Shown here piece after piece: positions 39,282 to 46,897 of a stretch of 64,000 nucleotides of DNA. Numbering within the stretch: the stretch's first letter is position 1; every line of letters starts with the position of its first letter. The notes beneath the pieces are model-generated. The model saw only the letters and a program-made list of their open reading frames with translations, ran no database searches and was not told the origin of the DNA. The stretch comes from CBEULR01 sp965544035 (GTDB lineage Bacteria > Bacillota > Desulfotomaculia > Desulfotomaculales > Desulforudaceae): NCBI GenBank assembly GCA_965544035.1, contig CBEULR010000011.1, positions 1 to 64,000 of the forward strand, written 5' to 3'. Made by a program: the position numbers and the translations under genes.

Positions 39282-40343
39282 TTAGTTCTGTTCAAACCCC
39301 AGGAGCTTTAATACTTCCCGCAGCGCACCCGAGGCGCCCCGTGACGGAGCGTAGACGTAGGGTTTCCCGTGGCGTTCACACACCGCCTCCACGTCGGGCA
39401 TTTTGTGCTTCATCGCCTCGGTCACGATGACCACGATGTCCGCCCGGCGAACCTTGGACTCCAGAAACTTACCAACCATGAAACCGGATTCCCAGGTAAA
39501 TTTCGCGCCCCTCCGCTCGAAGACCCGTTTAAAAGTCTCTTTATAGGCATCGGCGCCGACCACTAGGACCGTGGTGCCCGCCAGCACCTGAGGTTCCGCG
39601 GCAGCCTCGTCCCTGTCGCGGGCGCGGCGGGTTTCCCTGCGCGACGTGCGCAGCCGGACGAATGCTTCGTCGGGGTCGTACTTCCATGCCACCCTGGCCG
39701 AGGCCGGTTCGCCGGCACGGTACCCCACCTCCACCAGGTCCCCTTCGGTCAGGCTGAGCGAGGATACATCGGTATCCGGTACGGTGACAAAGATCTCTTC
39801 TTCCTCACACCAGGCCCCCCACTCCCCGCCGCGGAATTCGAGCGGAGCAACAAACGACAGGCGGTCGGACTCCTGTCCCCGGCCCCGCCTGTCCAAGATC
39901 TCGAAGTAATATATCGGATGCTGAGGGTCGCTTGAGCCTTTAACCCTGGCGCCGAGAATGTCGCCGTGCTCGACGGCCTCATTGCGGATAACCCCTTCCG
40001 GGACAAAAACCTCCTTGCCGCTGCGGTAGTCAACCAGAACCCCGCCGCGCGGCAGGCGCCGGAATTCACCGATGTGTTCCCAGTCACCCGACTGTTCCCA
40101 AACGGCATATTCGGGCAAACCGTCCTCTGCCTGGGCCGTTCGGGACGCGCCGGGGTCCGCTTCCTCACCGTCTTGGTCTCCCGCCTGCTCCAAGAGGATT
40201 TCCTCCGCCAGCAGCAGGTCGCTCACCCGACCGACCAGCTCCCGTTCACCGGGCTGTCCCACAGCCTCGGCCAAATCACGATAAATACGCACTCTTGCCG
40301 CGCGCAAATCCTCAATCACCGACCGGTAGTCGTCTCGCTTCAA
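39282..40343 (-). CDS. DUF2325-domain protein
   Basis: A 353-residue soluble protein. The N-terminal 60 residues are helical (DDYRSVIEDLRAARVRIYRDL). The middle is beta-rich and may hold two OB-like segments (RRLPRGGVLVDYRSGKEVFVPEGVI; LTEGDLVEVGYRAGEPASARVAW), with acidic and Arg-rich linkers. The C-terminal 95 residues form a DUF2325 domain (TVLVVGADAYKETFKRVFERRGAKFTW ... DIVVIVTEAMKHKM ... GKPYVYAPSRGASG). Function unknown; the shape suggests nucleotide or nucleic-acid binding. TTG 40343 follows GAGGTGGG and lies 11 bases after the aminotransferase stop, so the two are coupled. Confidence 0.8.
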   Translation of the reverse strand: MKRDDYRSVIEDLRAARVRIYRDLAEAVGQPGERELVGRVSDLLLAEEILLEQAGDQDGEEADPGASRTAQAEDGLPEYAVWEQSGDWEHIGEFRRLPRGGVLVDYRSGKEVFVPEGVIRNEAVEHGDILGARVKGSSDPQHPIYYFEILDRRGRGQESDRLSFVAPLEFRGGEWGAWCEEEEIFVTVPDTDVSSLSLTEGDLVEVGYRAGEPASARVAWKYDPDEAFVRLRTSRRETRRARDRDEAAAEPQVLAGTTVLVVGADAYKETFKRVFERRGAKFTWESGFMVGKFLESKVRRADIVVIVTEAMKHKMPDVEAVCERHGKPYVYAPSRGASGALREVLKLLGFEQN

Positions 40344-40353
40344 ACCACCCACC

Positions 40354-41526
40354 TCACTTATTGAAGTCAAAAGCGTCCCCGATGCGGCGCACCACTTCTT
40401 CCAGGCGTTGGTCTGAACCTACCAGGGCGAAGCGCACATAACCCTCTCCCCGCTTCCCGAAAGCGACTCCGGGAACGACCAGCACCCCCGTACGATGGGC
40501 CAACTCCCAGACAAACTCCCGAGATGAGGTGTATCCGCCGGGCAGCGGCGCCCAGATGAACATAGACGCCTTGGGGCTCGGAATCGTCCAGCCCAAGCGG
40601 CCGAGTCCCTCCACCAGAATGTCTCTTCGCCGCTGGTAAACCCGGGCGTTGATCTCCACCGCGTCCTGCGGACCGGTCAGGGCGGCGATGCCGGCCTTCT
40701 GCACGGCCTTGAAAACGCCGAAGTCGATGTTGGATTTTACGATGCGCAGCCCGTCGAGAACCCGGGCGTTGCCCACTGCGAAGGCACAGCGGCACCCGGC
40801 CATATTATAGGTCTTGGAAAGCGAATGAAACTCCACACCGACTTCCCGTGCCCCCTCGGCCTGCAGAAAACTCGGCGGCCGGTACCCGTCAAAAGCCAGC
40901 TCCGAATAGGCCACATCATGGCAGACCAGAATATCGTACTTGCGGGCAAAGGCGACCACCGACTCGAAAAAATCCAGGTCGGCCGTCGCCGCCACCGGAT
41001 TGTTTGGGTAGTTCAGGAAAAGCGTTTTCGCCCGCCGGGCGACATCCGGCGGAATCGCCTCCAAATCGGGCAGAAATTTGTTTTCCGCCAAAAGCGGCAC
41101 CGGATATATAACCCCTCCGGCCAACAGCACACCCGCGCTGTAGATCGGATAGCCGGGGTCGGGTACCAAAGCCGTATCACCCGGATTCAGAAAGACCTGG
41201 TAGATGTGTGCCAGACCGTCCTGCGAGCCCATCAGGGAAAGGACTTCCCGTTCCGGGTCGAGCACAACCCCGAAACGCCGGTAATACCAGTCGGCCACCG
41301 CCTGTTTGAACTCGATCATGCCCTCGGTCAGCGGATAAGCAAAGATCTCTGGATCGGATACTGCGTCTATCAGCGCCTGCTGAATATGCTTCGCCGGAGA
41401 ACGGTCAGGGCTGCCCACGCTGAGGTTAATCACATCCACACCCGCCTGAAGCAGTTCCCGTCTCAGGTCGTCCATTTCTGAAAAAATCGCGGACGAAAGC
41501 CCCTGAATTCGTTGTGCGTATTCCAC
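40354..41526 (-). CDS. Class I aminotransferase, LL-diaminopimelate aminotransferase-like
   Basis: A 390-residue PLP enzyme. The PLP Lys is in FHSLSKTYNMAGCRCAFAVGN; NYPNNPVAATADLDFF and CHDVAYSELAFDGYRPPSFL supply the cofactor-binding Asn, Asp and Tyr, and a C-terminal Arg is in YVRFALVGSDQRL. The overall pattern is that of DapL and related enzymes of Peptococcaceae, which make LL-diaminopimelate in one step for lysine and peptidoglycan. Related alanine/aspartate aminotransferases cannot be excluded. ATG 41526 follows AAAAGGAGGGCGG. First gene of an operon with the DUF2325 and YibE/F genes. Confidence 0.88.
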   Translation of the reverse strand: MEYAQRIQGLSSAIFSEMDDLRRELLQAGVDVINLSVGSPDRSPAKHIQQALIDAVSDPEIFAYPLTEGMIEFKQAVADWYYRRFGVVLDPEREVLSLMGSQDGLAHIYQVFLNPGDTALVPDPGYPIYSAGVLLAGGVIYPVPLLAENKFLPDLEAIPPDVARRAKTLFLNYPNNPVAATADLDFFESVVAFARKYDILVCHDVAYSELAFDGYRPPSFLQAEGAREVGVEFHSLSKTYNMAGCRCAFAVGNARVLDGLRIVKSNIDFGVFKAVQKAGIAALTGPQDAVEINARVYQRRRDILVEGLGRLGWTIPSPKASMFIWAPLPGGYTSSREFVWELAHRTGVLVVPGVAFGKRGEGYVRFALVGSDQRLEEVVRRIGDAFDFNK

Positions 41527-41635
41527 ACACCGCCCTCCTTTTCAGTAGTATTCTGCTAGAATTGGCTATCCAAAGACCGATTCCTGCCGAACCTGCCGGT
41601 CTGCCCGGGAATCTGCATCACGCGGGGCAACGGCC

Positions 41636-42838
41636 TCAGGCCGCCGGGCGCTCCGGGGACGCACCCCGTCCTTGCGAAGGAGCCGAAGTGATCGTGTAAA
41701 CGGCCAGGCCGATGAGGACGACCACACCGCACAGGACGTACATCCCCTGATACCCTATGAACTGCACGGTGCTTCCGAGTGCCACCGCCCCGATGCCGAT
41801 CCCGAGGTCGAAGGCCGAACTGAAGGTGGCACTGGCCGCCCCGCGCCGGTTTGGAGGACACTTCGCCACGGCCATCGCCTGCAGGGTGGGATGGGTGGCT
41901 CCCATACCCAAACCGCAGATCACCGCCGCCGCGGCGAACCCCGCAACCGATCCGGCCTGGGCCAAAACGAAGGTGCCCAGCGCCAGCAGAATCATCCCGG
42001 GAATAACCACGATCCGGGGACCACGCCGGTCATAGAGCGACCCGCAGCCCGGCCGGATCACCATCACTGTAATGGCATAGATCGTGAAGAAGAAACCGAC
42101 ATTCAGGATCCCGTGCTCAAAGCCGTAGAGGGCGATAAAGGTCACGATGCCCCCGTAAGCGATGGTGATAAACATCATCGTCAGCGAGGGAAGTAGCGCA
42201 GTCGGTTCCAAGAGCGCCGGCTTGGTATTCTTGGCACTCAGATTGACCGCCGGCAGGCGGGTCCCGGTCGCAATCAGCAGGGCGACCACCGCCAGCGCGG
42301 CACATGACAGGAACAGCGTATTGAAGCCGAAATCATTAATGACAAAAAACCCCACCGCCGGACCAATGACCATACCCAGGGTCGCTCCCAGGCCGAAATA
42401 ACCCATGCCTTCCCCGCGCCGCGGAAGCGGCACGATATCGGCGATGGCCGTGGCTGAGGAGGTGGTGACGGCACCCCAACCGACCCCGTGGATCACCCGG
42501 ATCAGTGCGAGCAGCGGGATGGTCAGCGCCCACATATACCCCAGCACGGCCAGCAGGAATACCACCGTCCCGATCAGCCAGATCGGCTTCCGCCCGTAGC
42601 GGTCAAGACTTAGTCCGATCCAGGGCCGCAGGGCCAGCGCCGAGACGGTGAATACTCCGGCCACCAGCCCGACCATGAAGTCTGACCCGCCCAGGTTCTT
42701 TACATATACGGGTATGGTGGGCATCAGCATCTGAAAGCTGATGAAAATGATCAATGCATAAAGGCAAACCAGAATAAAATCTCGCGTCCAAAGCACGGGA
42801 CGCGCCGGAGCATCAGCCGGGCGGAGTTCTCCTGCCAT
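41636..42838 (-). CDS. Major facilitator superfamily transporter
   Basis: A 400-residue membrane protein with 12 predicted helices. The loop 2-3 signature is GLSLDRYGRKPIWLIGTVVF, with the repeated motif in the second half as GSLYDRRGPRIVVIPGMIL. It resembles drug/metabolite efflux-type MFS members. The substrate cannot be deduced. It starts near the 42838 ATG and appears to be separate from the aminotransferase operon by 109 bases. Confidence 0.9.
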   Translation of the reverse strand: MAGELRPADAPARPVLWTRDFILVCLYALIIFISFQMLMPTIPVYVKNLGGSDFMVGLVAGVFTVSALALRPWIGLSLDRYGRKPIWLIGTVVFLLAVLGYMWALTIPLLALIRVIHGVGWGAVTTSSATAIADIVPLPRRGEGMGYFGLGATLGMVIGPAVGFFVINDFGFNTLFLSCAALAVVALLIATGTRLPAVNLSAKNTKPALLEPTALLPSLTMMFITIAYGGIVTFIALYGFEHGILNVGFFFTIYAITVMVIRPGCGSLYDRRGPRIVVIPGMILLALGTFVLAQAGSVAGFAAAAVICGLGMGATHPTLQAMAVAKCPPNRRGAASATFSSAFDLGIGIGAVALGSTVQFIGYQGMYVLCGVVVLIGLAVYTITSAPSQGRGASPERPAA

Positions 42839-42981
42839 ACAATCACCCTTACTATTTAGTCACTCAGCATCTATTGTAGCACACGAACGCTCAAGATACT
42901 GTACGGGCTCCGCGTCGGCGGCAAGCGCATAAAGGACGCCCCCCCGCAGGATAATGAAAAGATGAGATGGAGGGGGCTTCC

Positions 42982-43359
42982 TTGGCGCACACCTTTGATC
43001 ACGTCCGCGTTCTGGGCATAAAATTCTTATACACCGCGGTGATCATCTTCTCCGCCTTTGCCGTTTTCGGCTACACCTCGCCGGAAAACCGGCTGGCCGC
43101 CGCGGTCGCCGTAACCGGCCTCACATACGCGCTCGGCGACCTCTGGGTGCTTCCCCATTTCGGAAGCCGGGTAACGGCCGGTGTGGAGGCGACGCTGACC
43201 GGGCTGATCATCTGGGCGGTCGAGCTTGTACTGCTGGGCTTTGCCGTTCCGGTGCGGGCCATCCTGGTCTCGGCCGTCTTTATCGGCATTGCGGAGCTAT
43301 TCTTTCACCGCCTGCTCGGTCCGGAGATTCTTTACGGTTCGGAACCCCCGCCGACATAA
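42982..43359 (+). CDS. DUF2512 (YndM-like) membrane protein
   Basis: A 125-residue protein with four membrane helices (GIKFLYTAVIIFSAFAVFGY; RLAAAVAVTGLTYALGDLWVLP; ATLTGLIIWAVELVLLGFAV; AILVSAVFIGIAELFFHRLL). HVRVLGIKFLYT at the start and ELFFHRLL at the end match DUF2512 proteins found in spore-formers. I choose TTG 42982, five bases after GGAGGGGG, over the ATG at 42967, which lacks a site. Function unknown. Confidence 0.85.
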   Translation: MAHTFDHVRVLGIKFLYTAVIIFSAFAVFGYTSPENRLAAAVAVTGLTYALGDLWVLPHFGSRVTAGVEATLTGLIIWAVELVLLGFAVPVRAILVSAVFIGIAELFFHRLLGPEILYGSEPPPT

Positions 43360-43363
43360 AGAA

Positions 43364-43395
43364 AAGGCCGGGAGTTAACGCATCAACCCGGCCTT
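43364..43395. terminator. Bidirectional terminator overlapping the hydrolase stop codon
   Basis: Stem AAGGCCGGG/CCCGGCCTT. On the reverse strand it is followed by TTCTTTATG-type T-rich sequence. The TAA stop of the alpha/beta hydrolase gene (43375-43377) lies in the loop. Confidence 0.7.
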
Positions 43396-44292
43396 CTCCA
43401 GTCTGTCCAGCCATCCGGCGATCGCCGTCCGGCCCTTCTCCACCACCCCGTAGTGATCGGCGTCCTCCAGCACCCGCAGGCTCTTCACGTTTGAAGCAAT
43501 ACCCTCCAACAGCCGGCGGGCCGGTGCCGGTTCGAACTGCTGATCCCGATCGCCCAGGATCATCAAGAACGGTTTCTTGATCCGCCCGACGTTGTTCAGC
43601 TCTTTGCGCACTCCGCAACCAAAATAGAAGCGGATCGAGTAGGCCTTTACAGCCAGCGGTTCGTCCTCGATCACTTTCAGCATTCGCTCTACTTCGGGAT
43701 CGCTGCCCCCGTTTTTCCGGTACTGCTCCAGCGTCAGGACGCGGGAAATGGGAGCGCCCTGCTTCACGAGCGGAACAAAAGCCATTCTCACCTGTTCGAA
43801 GAACCCGGGCTTCCCGGCCTTATAATACTCCGTCTTCACCGCCGGGGCATAACCGGAAACGATCGCCCCGCTGATCGTGGTACCGTAATCAGCGGCATAG
43901 GTCAGCGCCTGCAAGCCTCCGATGTTATGTCCGTACACAAACACCGGTTTCTTCTTGAATTGAGACTTGATAAAGTTCACCTGAGCGGCGATATCATCCA
44001 TCACCGTTTCAATACGGGGATAATCCCCGGGAGTACCCTCGGAAAAGCCGTGTCCCCGCATATCGAAGGCATACACGGCGGCACCGAAATCCAGCAACTC
44101 GGGAACGGCGATTTTCGCGCCGTAGGGAGCCGAACCGCTGTGCAGGCTCATCCCGTGAAGAAAAAGGATGATGCACTTCGGGGTTTTTTCAGGCAGCCAG
44201 TACCGGTAGAAAAGACGGGTGCCGTCTTCGGTCTTAAGGAATCCGTGTTTGTCAGTCACCTGCGCCAGCAGTTCCTCTTGTAGTGGCGTCAA
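43375..44292 (-). CDS. Alpha/beta hydrolase fold protein, nucleophile Ser replaced by Asn
   Basis: A 305-residue soluble protein of the monoacylglycerol-lipase/lysophospholipase type. The oxyanion stretch LFLHGMSLHSG (46-48) and cap region are typical, followed by AFDMRGHGFSEG. The nucleophile elbow, normally GHSMGG, reads GHNIGG: Asn123 (codon AAC) replaces Ser. The acid (D250 in GDRDQQFEP) and His280 (DADHYG) remain. No frameshift or truncation. It is therefore either catalytically inactive or uses other chemistry. GTG/ATG start near 44292 after AAGGGGTGAGAG. Confidence 0.9.
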   Translation of the reverse strand: MTPLQEELLAQVTDKHGFLKTEDGTRLFYRYWLPEKTPKCIILFLHGMSLHSGSAPYGAKIAVPELLDFGAAVYAFDMRGHGFSEGTPGDYPRIETVMDDIAAQVNFIKSQFKKKPVFVYGHNIGGLQALTYAADYGTTISGAIVSGYAPAVKTEYYKAGKPGFFEQVRMAFVPLVKQGAPISRVLTLEQYRKNGGSDPEVERMLKVIEDEPLAVKAYSIRFYFGCGVRKELNNVGRIKKPFLMILGDRDQQFEPAPARRLLEGIASNVKSLRVLEDADHYGVVEKGRTAIAGWLDRLEKAGLMR

Positions 44293-44370
44293 GCTCTCAC
44301 CCCTTCCCTATTAGCAATTAAATTTATCATATTTCGCCAAATCAATACAACAGCCCCGCAGACAAAAATA

Positions 44371-44392
44371 CCCGGCGCTTTCGAGCGCCGGG
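44371..44392 (-). terminator. Intrinsic terminator
   Basis: CCCGGCGCT-CGAA-AGCGCCGGG on the reverse strand followed by TATTTTTG. It ends the RrF2-hypothetical operon (44405-45252). Confidence 0.85.
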
Positions 44393-44404
44393 CCGATTGC
44401 CGGA

Positions 44405-44770
44405 TCAGTTGACTACCTTCCGTGATCCCCAAACCCAATAGAACTTCCGCTTCGGCTGCCACTTATTCTTAGACCTGATTACAGGCAGCTCCTTGGTGGA
44501 TGACAGCTTAAGGATGTGCCGTTTGGTTGCACGGACATCCACACCCTGTACCTCACAAATCATCTCAAACAGCGGTGAGCGCAGAAAACCGACAGCCGAA
44601 AAATAGCGGGACCTGTTTTCTCCCCGGGGGCCTCCCTTGACATCTCTCAGTACTTCCCGGAGAATAGCGGAACCAAGGCGCATGTAAGCATCGGTGGTAA
44701 TGTCGGCCTCTTCCGGTCCCAGTGGCTGTTCCATCCCGTCTTTCGGGTACAATCCATCCAACCTCTTCAT
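44405..44770 (-). CDS. Hypothetical protein downstream of the RrF2 regulator
   Basis: A 121-residue basic, soluble protein. The ATG at 44770 follows GGGGAAGGGGGAG. An N-terminal acidic part (EQPLGPEEADITTDAYMRLG) precedes a likely helix-turn-helix-like segment (RSPLFEMICEVQGVDVRATK) and a basic Trp-rich end (KNKWQPKRKFYWVWGSRK). It lies 57 bases after the RrF2 gene on the same strand and is followed by a terminator, so it probably shares that regulator's transcript. Family not recognised. Confidence 0.65.
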   Translation of the reverse strand: MKRLDGLYPKDGMEQPLGPEEADITTDAYMRLGSAILREVLRDVKGGPRGENRSRYFSAVGFLRSPLFEMICEVQGVDVRATKRHILKLSSTKELPVIRSKNKWQPKRKFYWVWGSRKVVN

Positions 44771-44826
44771 TACACTCCCCCTTCCCCGTTGGGCTTTCCG
44801 GTGATAAAGTGCTTCCCGCAGCAAGG

Positions 44827-45252
44827 TTACTTTACTGCCGCTTTCTGTTTCTCCCTCTCCACTAGATCGGCGAGCGTGGTTGAATCCAGGACGCCGGACA
44901 CCGCCGACGAAACCTCAGCCCACACTTCACGCAGTACGCAGTCGTTGGACCGAACGCACACGTCCCTATTTCTCACACAGTCCACAACGGTGATATTGCC
45001 GCCGAGGGCGCTCACAATTTCGGCAAGGGTGACCTCTTTCGGGTCTATGGCCAACACAAAACCGCCGCGCGCCCCACGAATACTTCTAACCAACCCCGCC
45101 GCCTTGAGGACCAGGATCAACTGCTCCAGATAAGGCTGTGACACATCCTGACGCCCGGCGATATCACGCAGTGAAACCGGTGTCTCGGTGCCGTTGAGGG
45201 CGATGTCGACAAGAGCTCTGGTTCCATAACGGATACGGGTGGAAATCTTCAA
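44827..45252 (-). CDS. RrF2/IscR-family transcriptional regulator
   Basis: A 141-residue winged-helix protein (MKISTRIRYGTRALVDIALNG; SQPYLEQLILVLKAAGLVRSIRGARGGF). Three Cys near residues 91-105 (VDCVRNRDVCVRSNDC) match the Fe-S ligands of IscR-type members, so a [2Fe-2S] cluster is likely. No isc or suf genes are nearby. The TTG start follows GGGAGTAAGG. The promoter carries a dyad overlapping the -10 box, fitting autoregulation. Confidence 0.9.
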   Translation of the reverse strand: MKISTRIRYGTRALVDIALNGTETPVSLRDIAGRQDVSQPYLEQLILVLKAAGLVRSIRGARGGFVLAIDPKEVTLAEIVSALGGNITVVDCVRNRDVCVRSNDCVLREVWAEVSSAVSGVLDSTTLADLVEREKQKAAVK

Positions 45253-45268
45253 TGCCTTACTCCCATGA

Positions 45269-45291
45269 TTGGATAATGCTTATTATACCAA
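45269..45291. promoter_or_regulatory. Promoter and dyad operator of the RrF2 operon
   Basis: On the reverse strand TTGG-T-ATAAT-AAGC-ATTAT-CCAA. The arms TTGG/CCAA and ATAAT/ATTAT form a near-perfect dyad that includes the TATAAT -10 element, 17 bases before the TTG start. Suited to repression by the encoded dimeric regulator. Confidence 0.6.
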
Positions 45292-45384
45292 TAAGAATTG
45301 TAACATCAACAAGCTATTTAGTCAATATATGAGCAATATCTTGAAATACCTCCGGCATCCGTATCCGTCAGGCCGCGCAGCCCT

Positions 45385-45603
45385 TCATTCATCCCCGGGC
45401 ACTTCGGGAAAGAACCTCGCGAGCACAAAAGTCAGCAGAATATTCGTCACCCCGATCACCCCGAAAATGATCGCGATCATATTGGTGATCGGGCCCTTCT
45501 CAAAAGCCAGATACGTCATTATCCCCGCCCCGATGAACAGGATACCGGAGATGAACCGCAAAATCCGCGCATTGCGCGACAAACTCGATCTCTCCCTTCC
45601 CAC
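45385..45603 (-). CDS. Small two-helix membrane protein
   Basis: A 72-residue protein with a basic N-terminus (MGRERSSLSRNARILR) and two membrane helices (FISGILFIGAGIMTYLAF; MIAIIFGVIGVTNILLTFVLA), ending in an acidic tail. GTG start at 45603 after AAGGACAAG. Such proteins are common in Firmicutes; no function known. Stands alone. Confidence 0.7.
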   Translation of the reverse strand: MGRERSSLSRNARILRFISGILFIGAGIMTYLAFEKGPITNMIAIIFGVIGVTNILLTFVLARFFPEVPGDE

Positions 45604-45741
45604 GGCTTGTCCTTACTGATAGAATACCACAAAAACACGGGCCGCATCAGTCAGTTAGGACATATTTCTCGGATTATTGACAAAAATCAGACGTTATCCA
45701 TAAGATAATAGTGGTGCACCCCATATCACGGAGGAACCAAG

Positions 45742-45990
45742 ATGAATGCTGCATTCTGGTACTCGCTGACGGCCGAGCAGCAGAAGGTTCTGCTCTCTAT
45801 GTATGATGAACCATGCCCCCTGCACCCTCAAAGGATTGAAGAAAAAGCGGTCCCAACTCCGACCGTTAAGCTCGACACGCTGCAAGTCCTCAATAGGCTG
45901 CGCTCAATGGGACTTATTTACCATACCGGACCGTTTTGGAGCCTGACTAAGGAAGGGATTGCTCTGATCAGGGCACAAGCCGAGCACTGA
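45742..45990 (+). CDS. Small winged-helix-like protein
   Basis: An 82-residue protein with ATG after CACGGAGGAACC. The second half (LDTLQVLNRLRSMGLIYHTGPFWSLTKEGIALIRA) reads like a wing and recognition-helix region of a MarR/ArsR-type or YdaS-like domain, but the first half is short. It is 150 bases upstream of a Crp/Fnr gene with its own promoter between them. DNA binding is an inference. Confidence 0.65.
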   Translation: MNAAFWYSLTAEQQKVLLSMYDEPCPLHPQRIEEKAVPTPTVKLDTLQVLNRLRSMGLIYHTGPFWSLTKEGIALIRAQAEH

Positions 45991-46060
45991 TTTCCACAGG
46001 TTGATCTAAGCCCCGAAGAACCTCATGTAATACGGTTTTCCTATCTTCCCGCCCCGAAAG

Positions 46061-46089
46061 TTGATTTTGCTACTTGGGTTTCTTATAAT
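46061..46089 (+). promoter_or_regulatory. Promoter of the Crp/Fnr-family gene
   Basis: TTGATT (46061-46066) and perfect TATAAT (46084-46089) with a 17-base spacer, 52 bases before the ATG. Confidence 0.75.
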
Positions 46090-46140
46090 TTAACTAGCAA
46101 ATGAAGCCTAAATTGATGGCCGGGGAGAGATAAGTATAGA

Positions 46141-46815
46141 ATGCAGAAGCCGATGTCTTATCATTCATCCAAACCCGTGAAGCTCACGGAAGAGGAAAAG
46201 AATCTGTTCCGGAAACACGGCGTCCCCGTTTCCTACATGAAGCGGCGGATCATCTATGCCTCTGCTGAACCGGCGGAAAAAGTGTACCTTATCGAGCAGG
46301 GCTGGGTGAATATATATCGTTTGACCAGAGACGGTCAGCGGATCACGGTCGCCCTCCGCTGCTGCGGAGACCTGTTCGGGCTGACCGGAGTGCTCTACGG
46401 CGGCGAACACTTCAATTATGCCGAGACACTTACCCATACAACCATCATCCAGGTTTCGGCCGAGCAACTCCGGGAGATCGCCGAGGAGTATCCAGCGCTG
46501 TATCCCCGGCTCGGCGCCTTGCTGGCCCAACGGGCGGTGGAAGCGGAGGACATAATCTGCGATCTCACCACGTACCAGGTATCGCAGCGTTTGGCGCTGC
46601 TGCTGCTGCGGATGGCGCAGCGGTACGGAAACGCGACGACCGACGGGGTGATGCTTGATCTGAGACTGACCCACGAGGATCTGGCAGACATGATCGGCAC
46701 CTCACGCCCGACCGTGACCTCGGTGCTGAAAACCTTCCGCGAGGAAAAGAGTATCCATCTGGACGGACGTGGTATCCAGATCCATCCGGAGCGGCTGGCC
46801 ACCTGGGTCAGCTAA
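46141..46815 (+). CDS. Crp/Fnr-family transcriptional regulator
   Basis: A 224-residue regulator. The cyclic-nucleotide-binding-like beta barrel covers residues 20-125 (KVYLIEQGWVNIYRLTRDGQRITVALRCCGDLFGLTG) and the C-terminal helix-turn-helix is LTHEDLADMIGTSRPTVTSVLKTFREEKSI. There is no N-terminal Fnr-type Cys cluster, so it is not a classical oxygen sensor. The CRCC-like pair (RCCGD) lies in the barrel. A clear terminator follows. The effector is unknown. Confidence 0.92.
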   Translation: MQKPMSYHSSKPVKLTEEEKNLFRKHGVPVSYMKRRIIYASAEPAEKVYLIEQGWVNIYRLTRDGQRITVALRCCGDLFGLTGVLYGGEHFNYAETLTHTTIIQVSAEQLREIAEEYPALYPRLGALLAQRAVEAEDIICDLTTYQVSQRLALLLLRMAQRYGNATTDGVMLDLRLTHEDLADMIGTSRPTVTSVLKTFREEKSIHLDGRGIQIHPERLATWVS

Positions 46816-46834
46816 CCCAAACCTCCTTATAACG

Positions 46835-46860
46835 GAAGACGGGCAGATGTGCCCGTCTTC
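46835..46860. terminator. Bidirectional terminator
   Basis: Perfect 11-bp stem GAAGACGGGCA/TGCCCGTCTTC with loop GATG, then TCTATTT. It separates the Crp/Fnr gene from the convergent TRAP operon. Confidence 0.85.
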
Positions 46861-46897
46861 TCTATTTGCGCCTCTTGATATTCGTGTCTAGCGCCGG

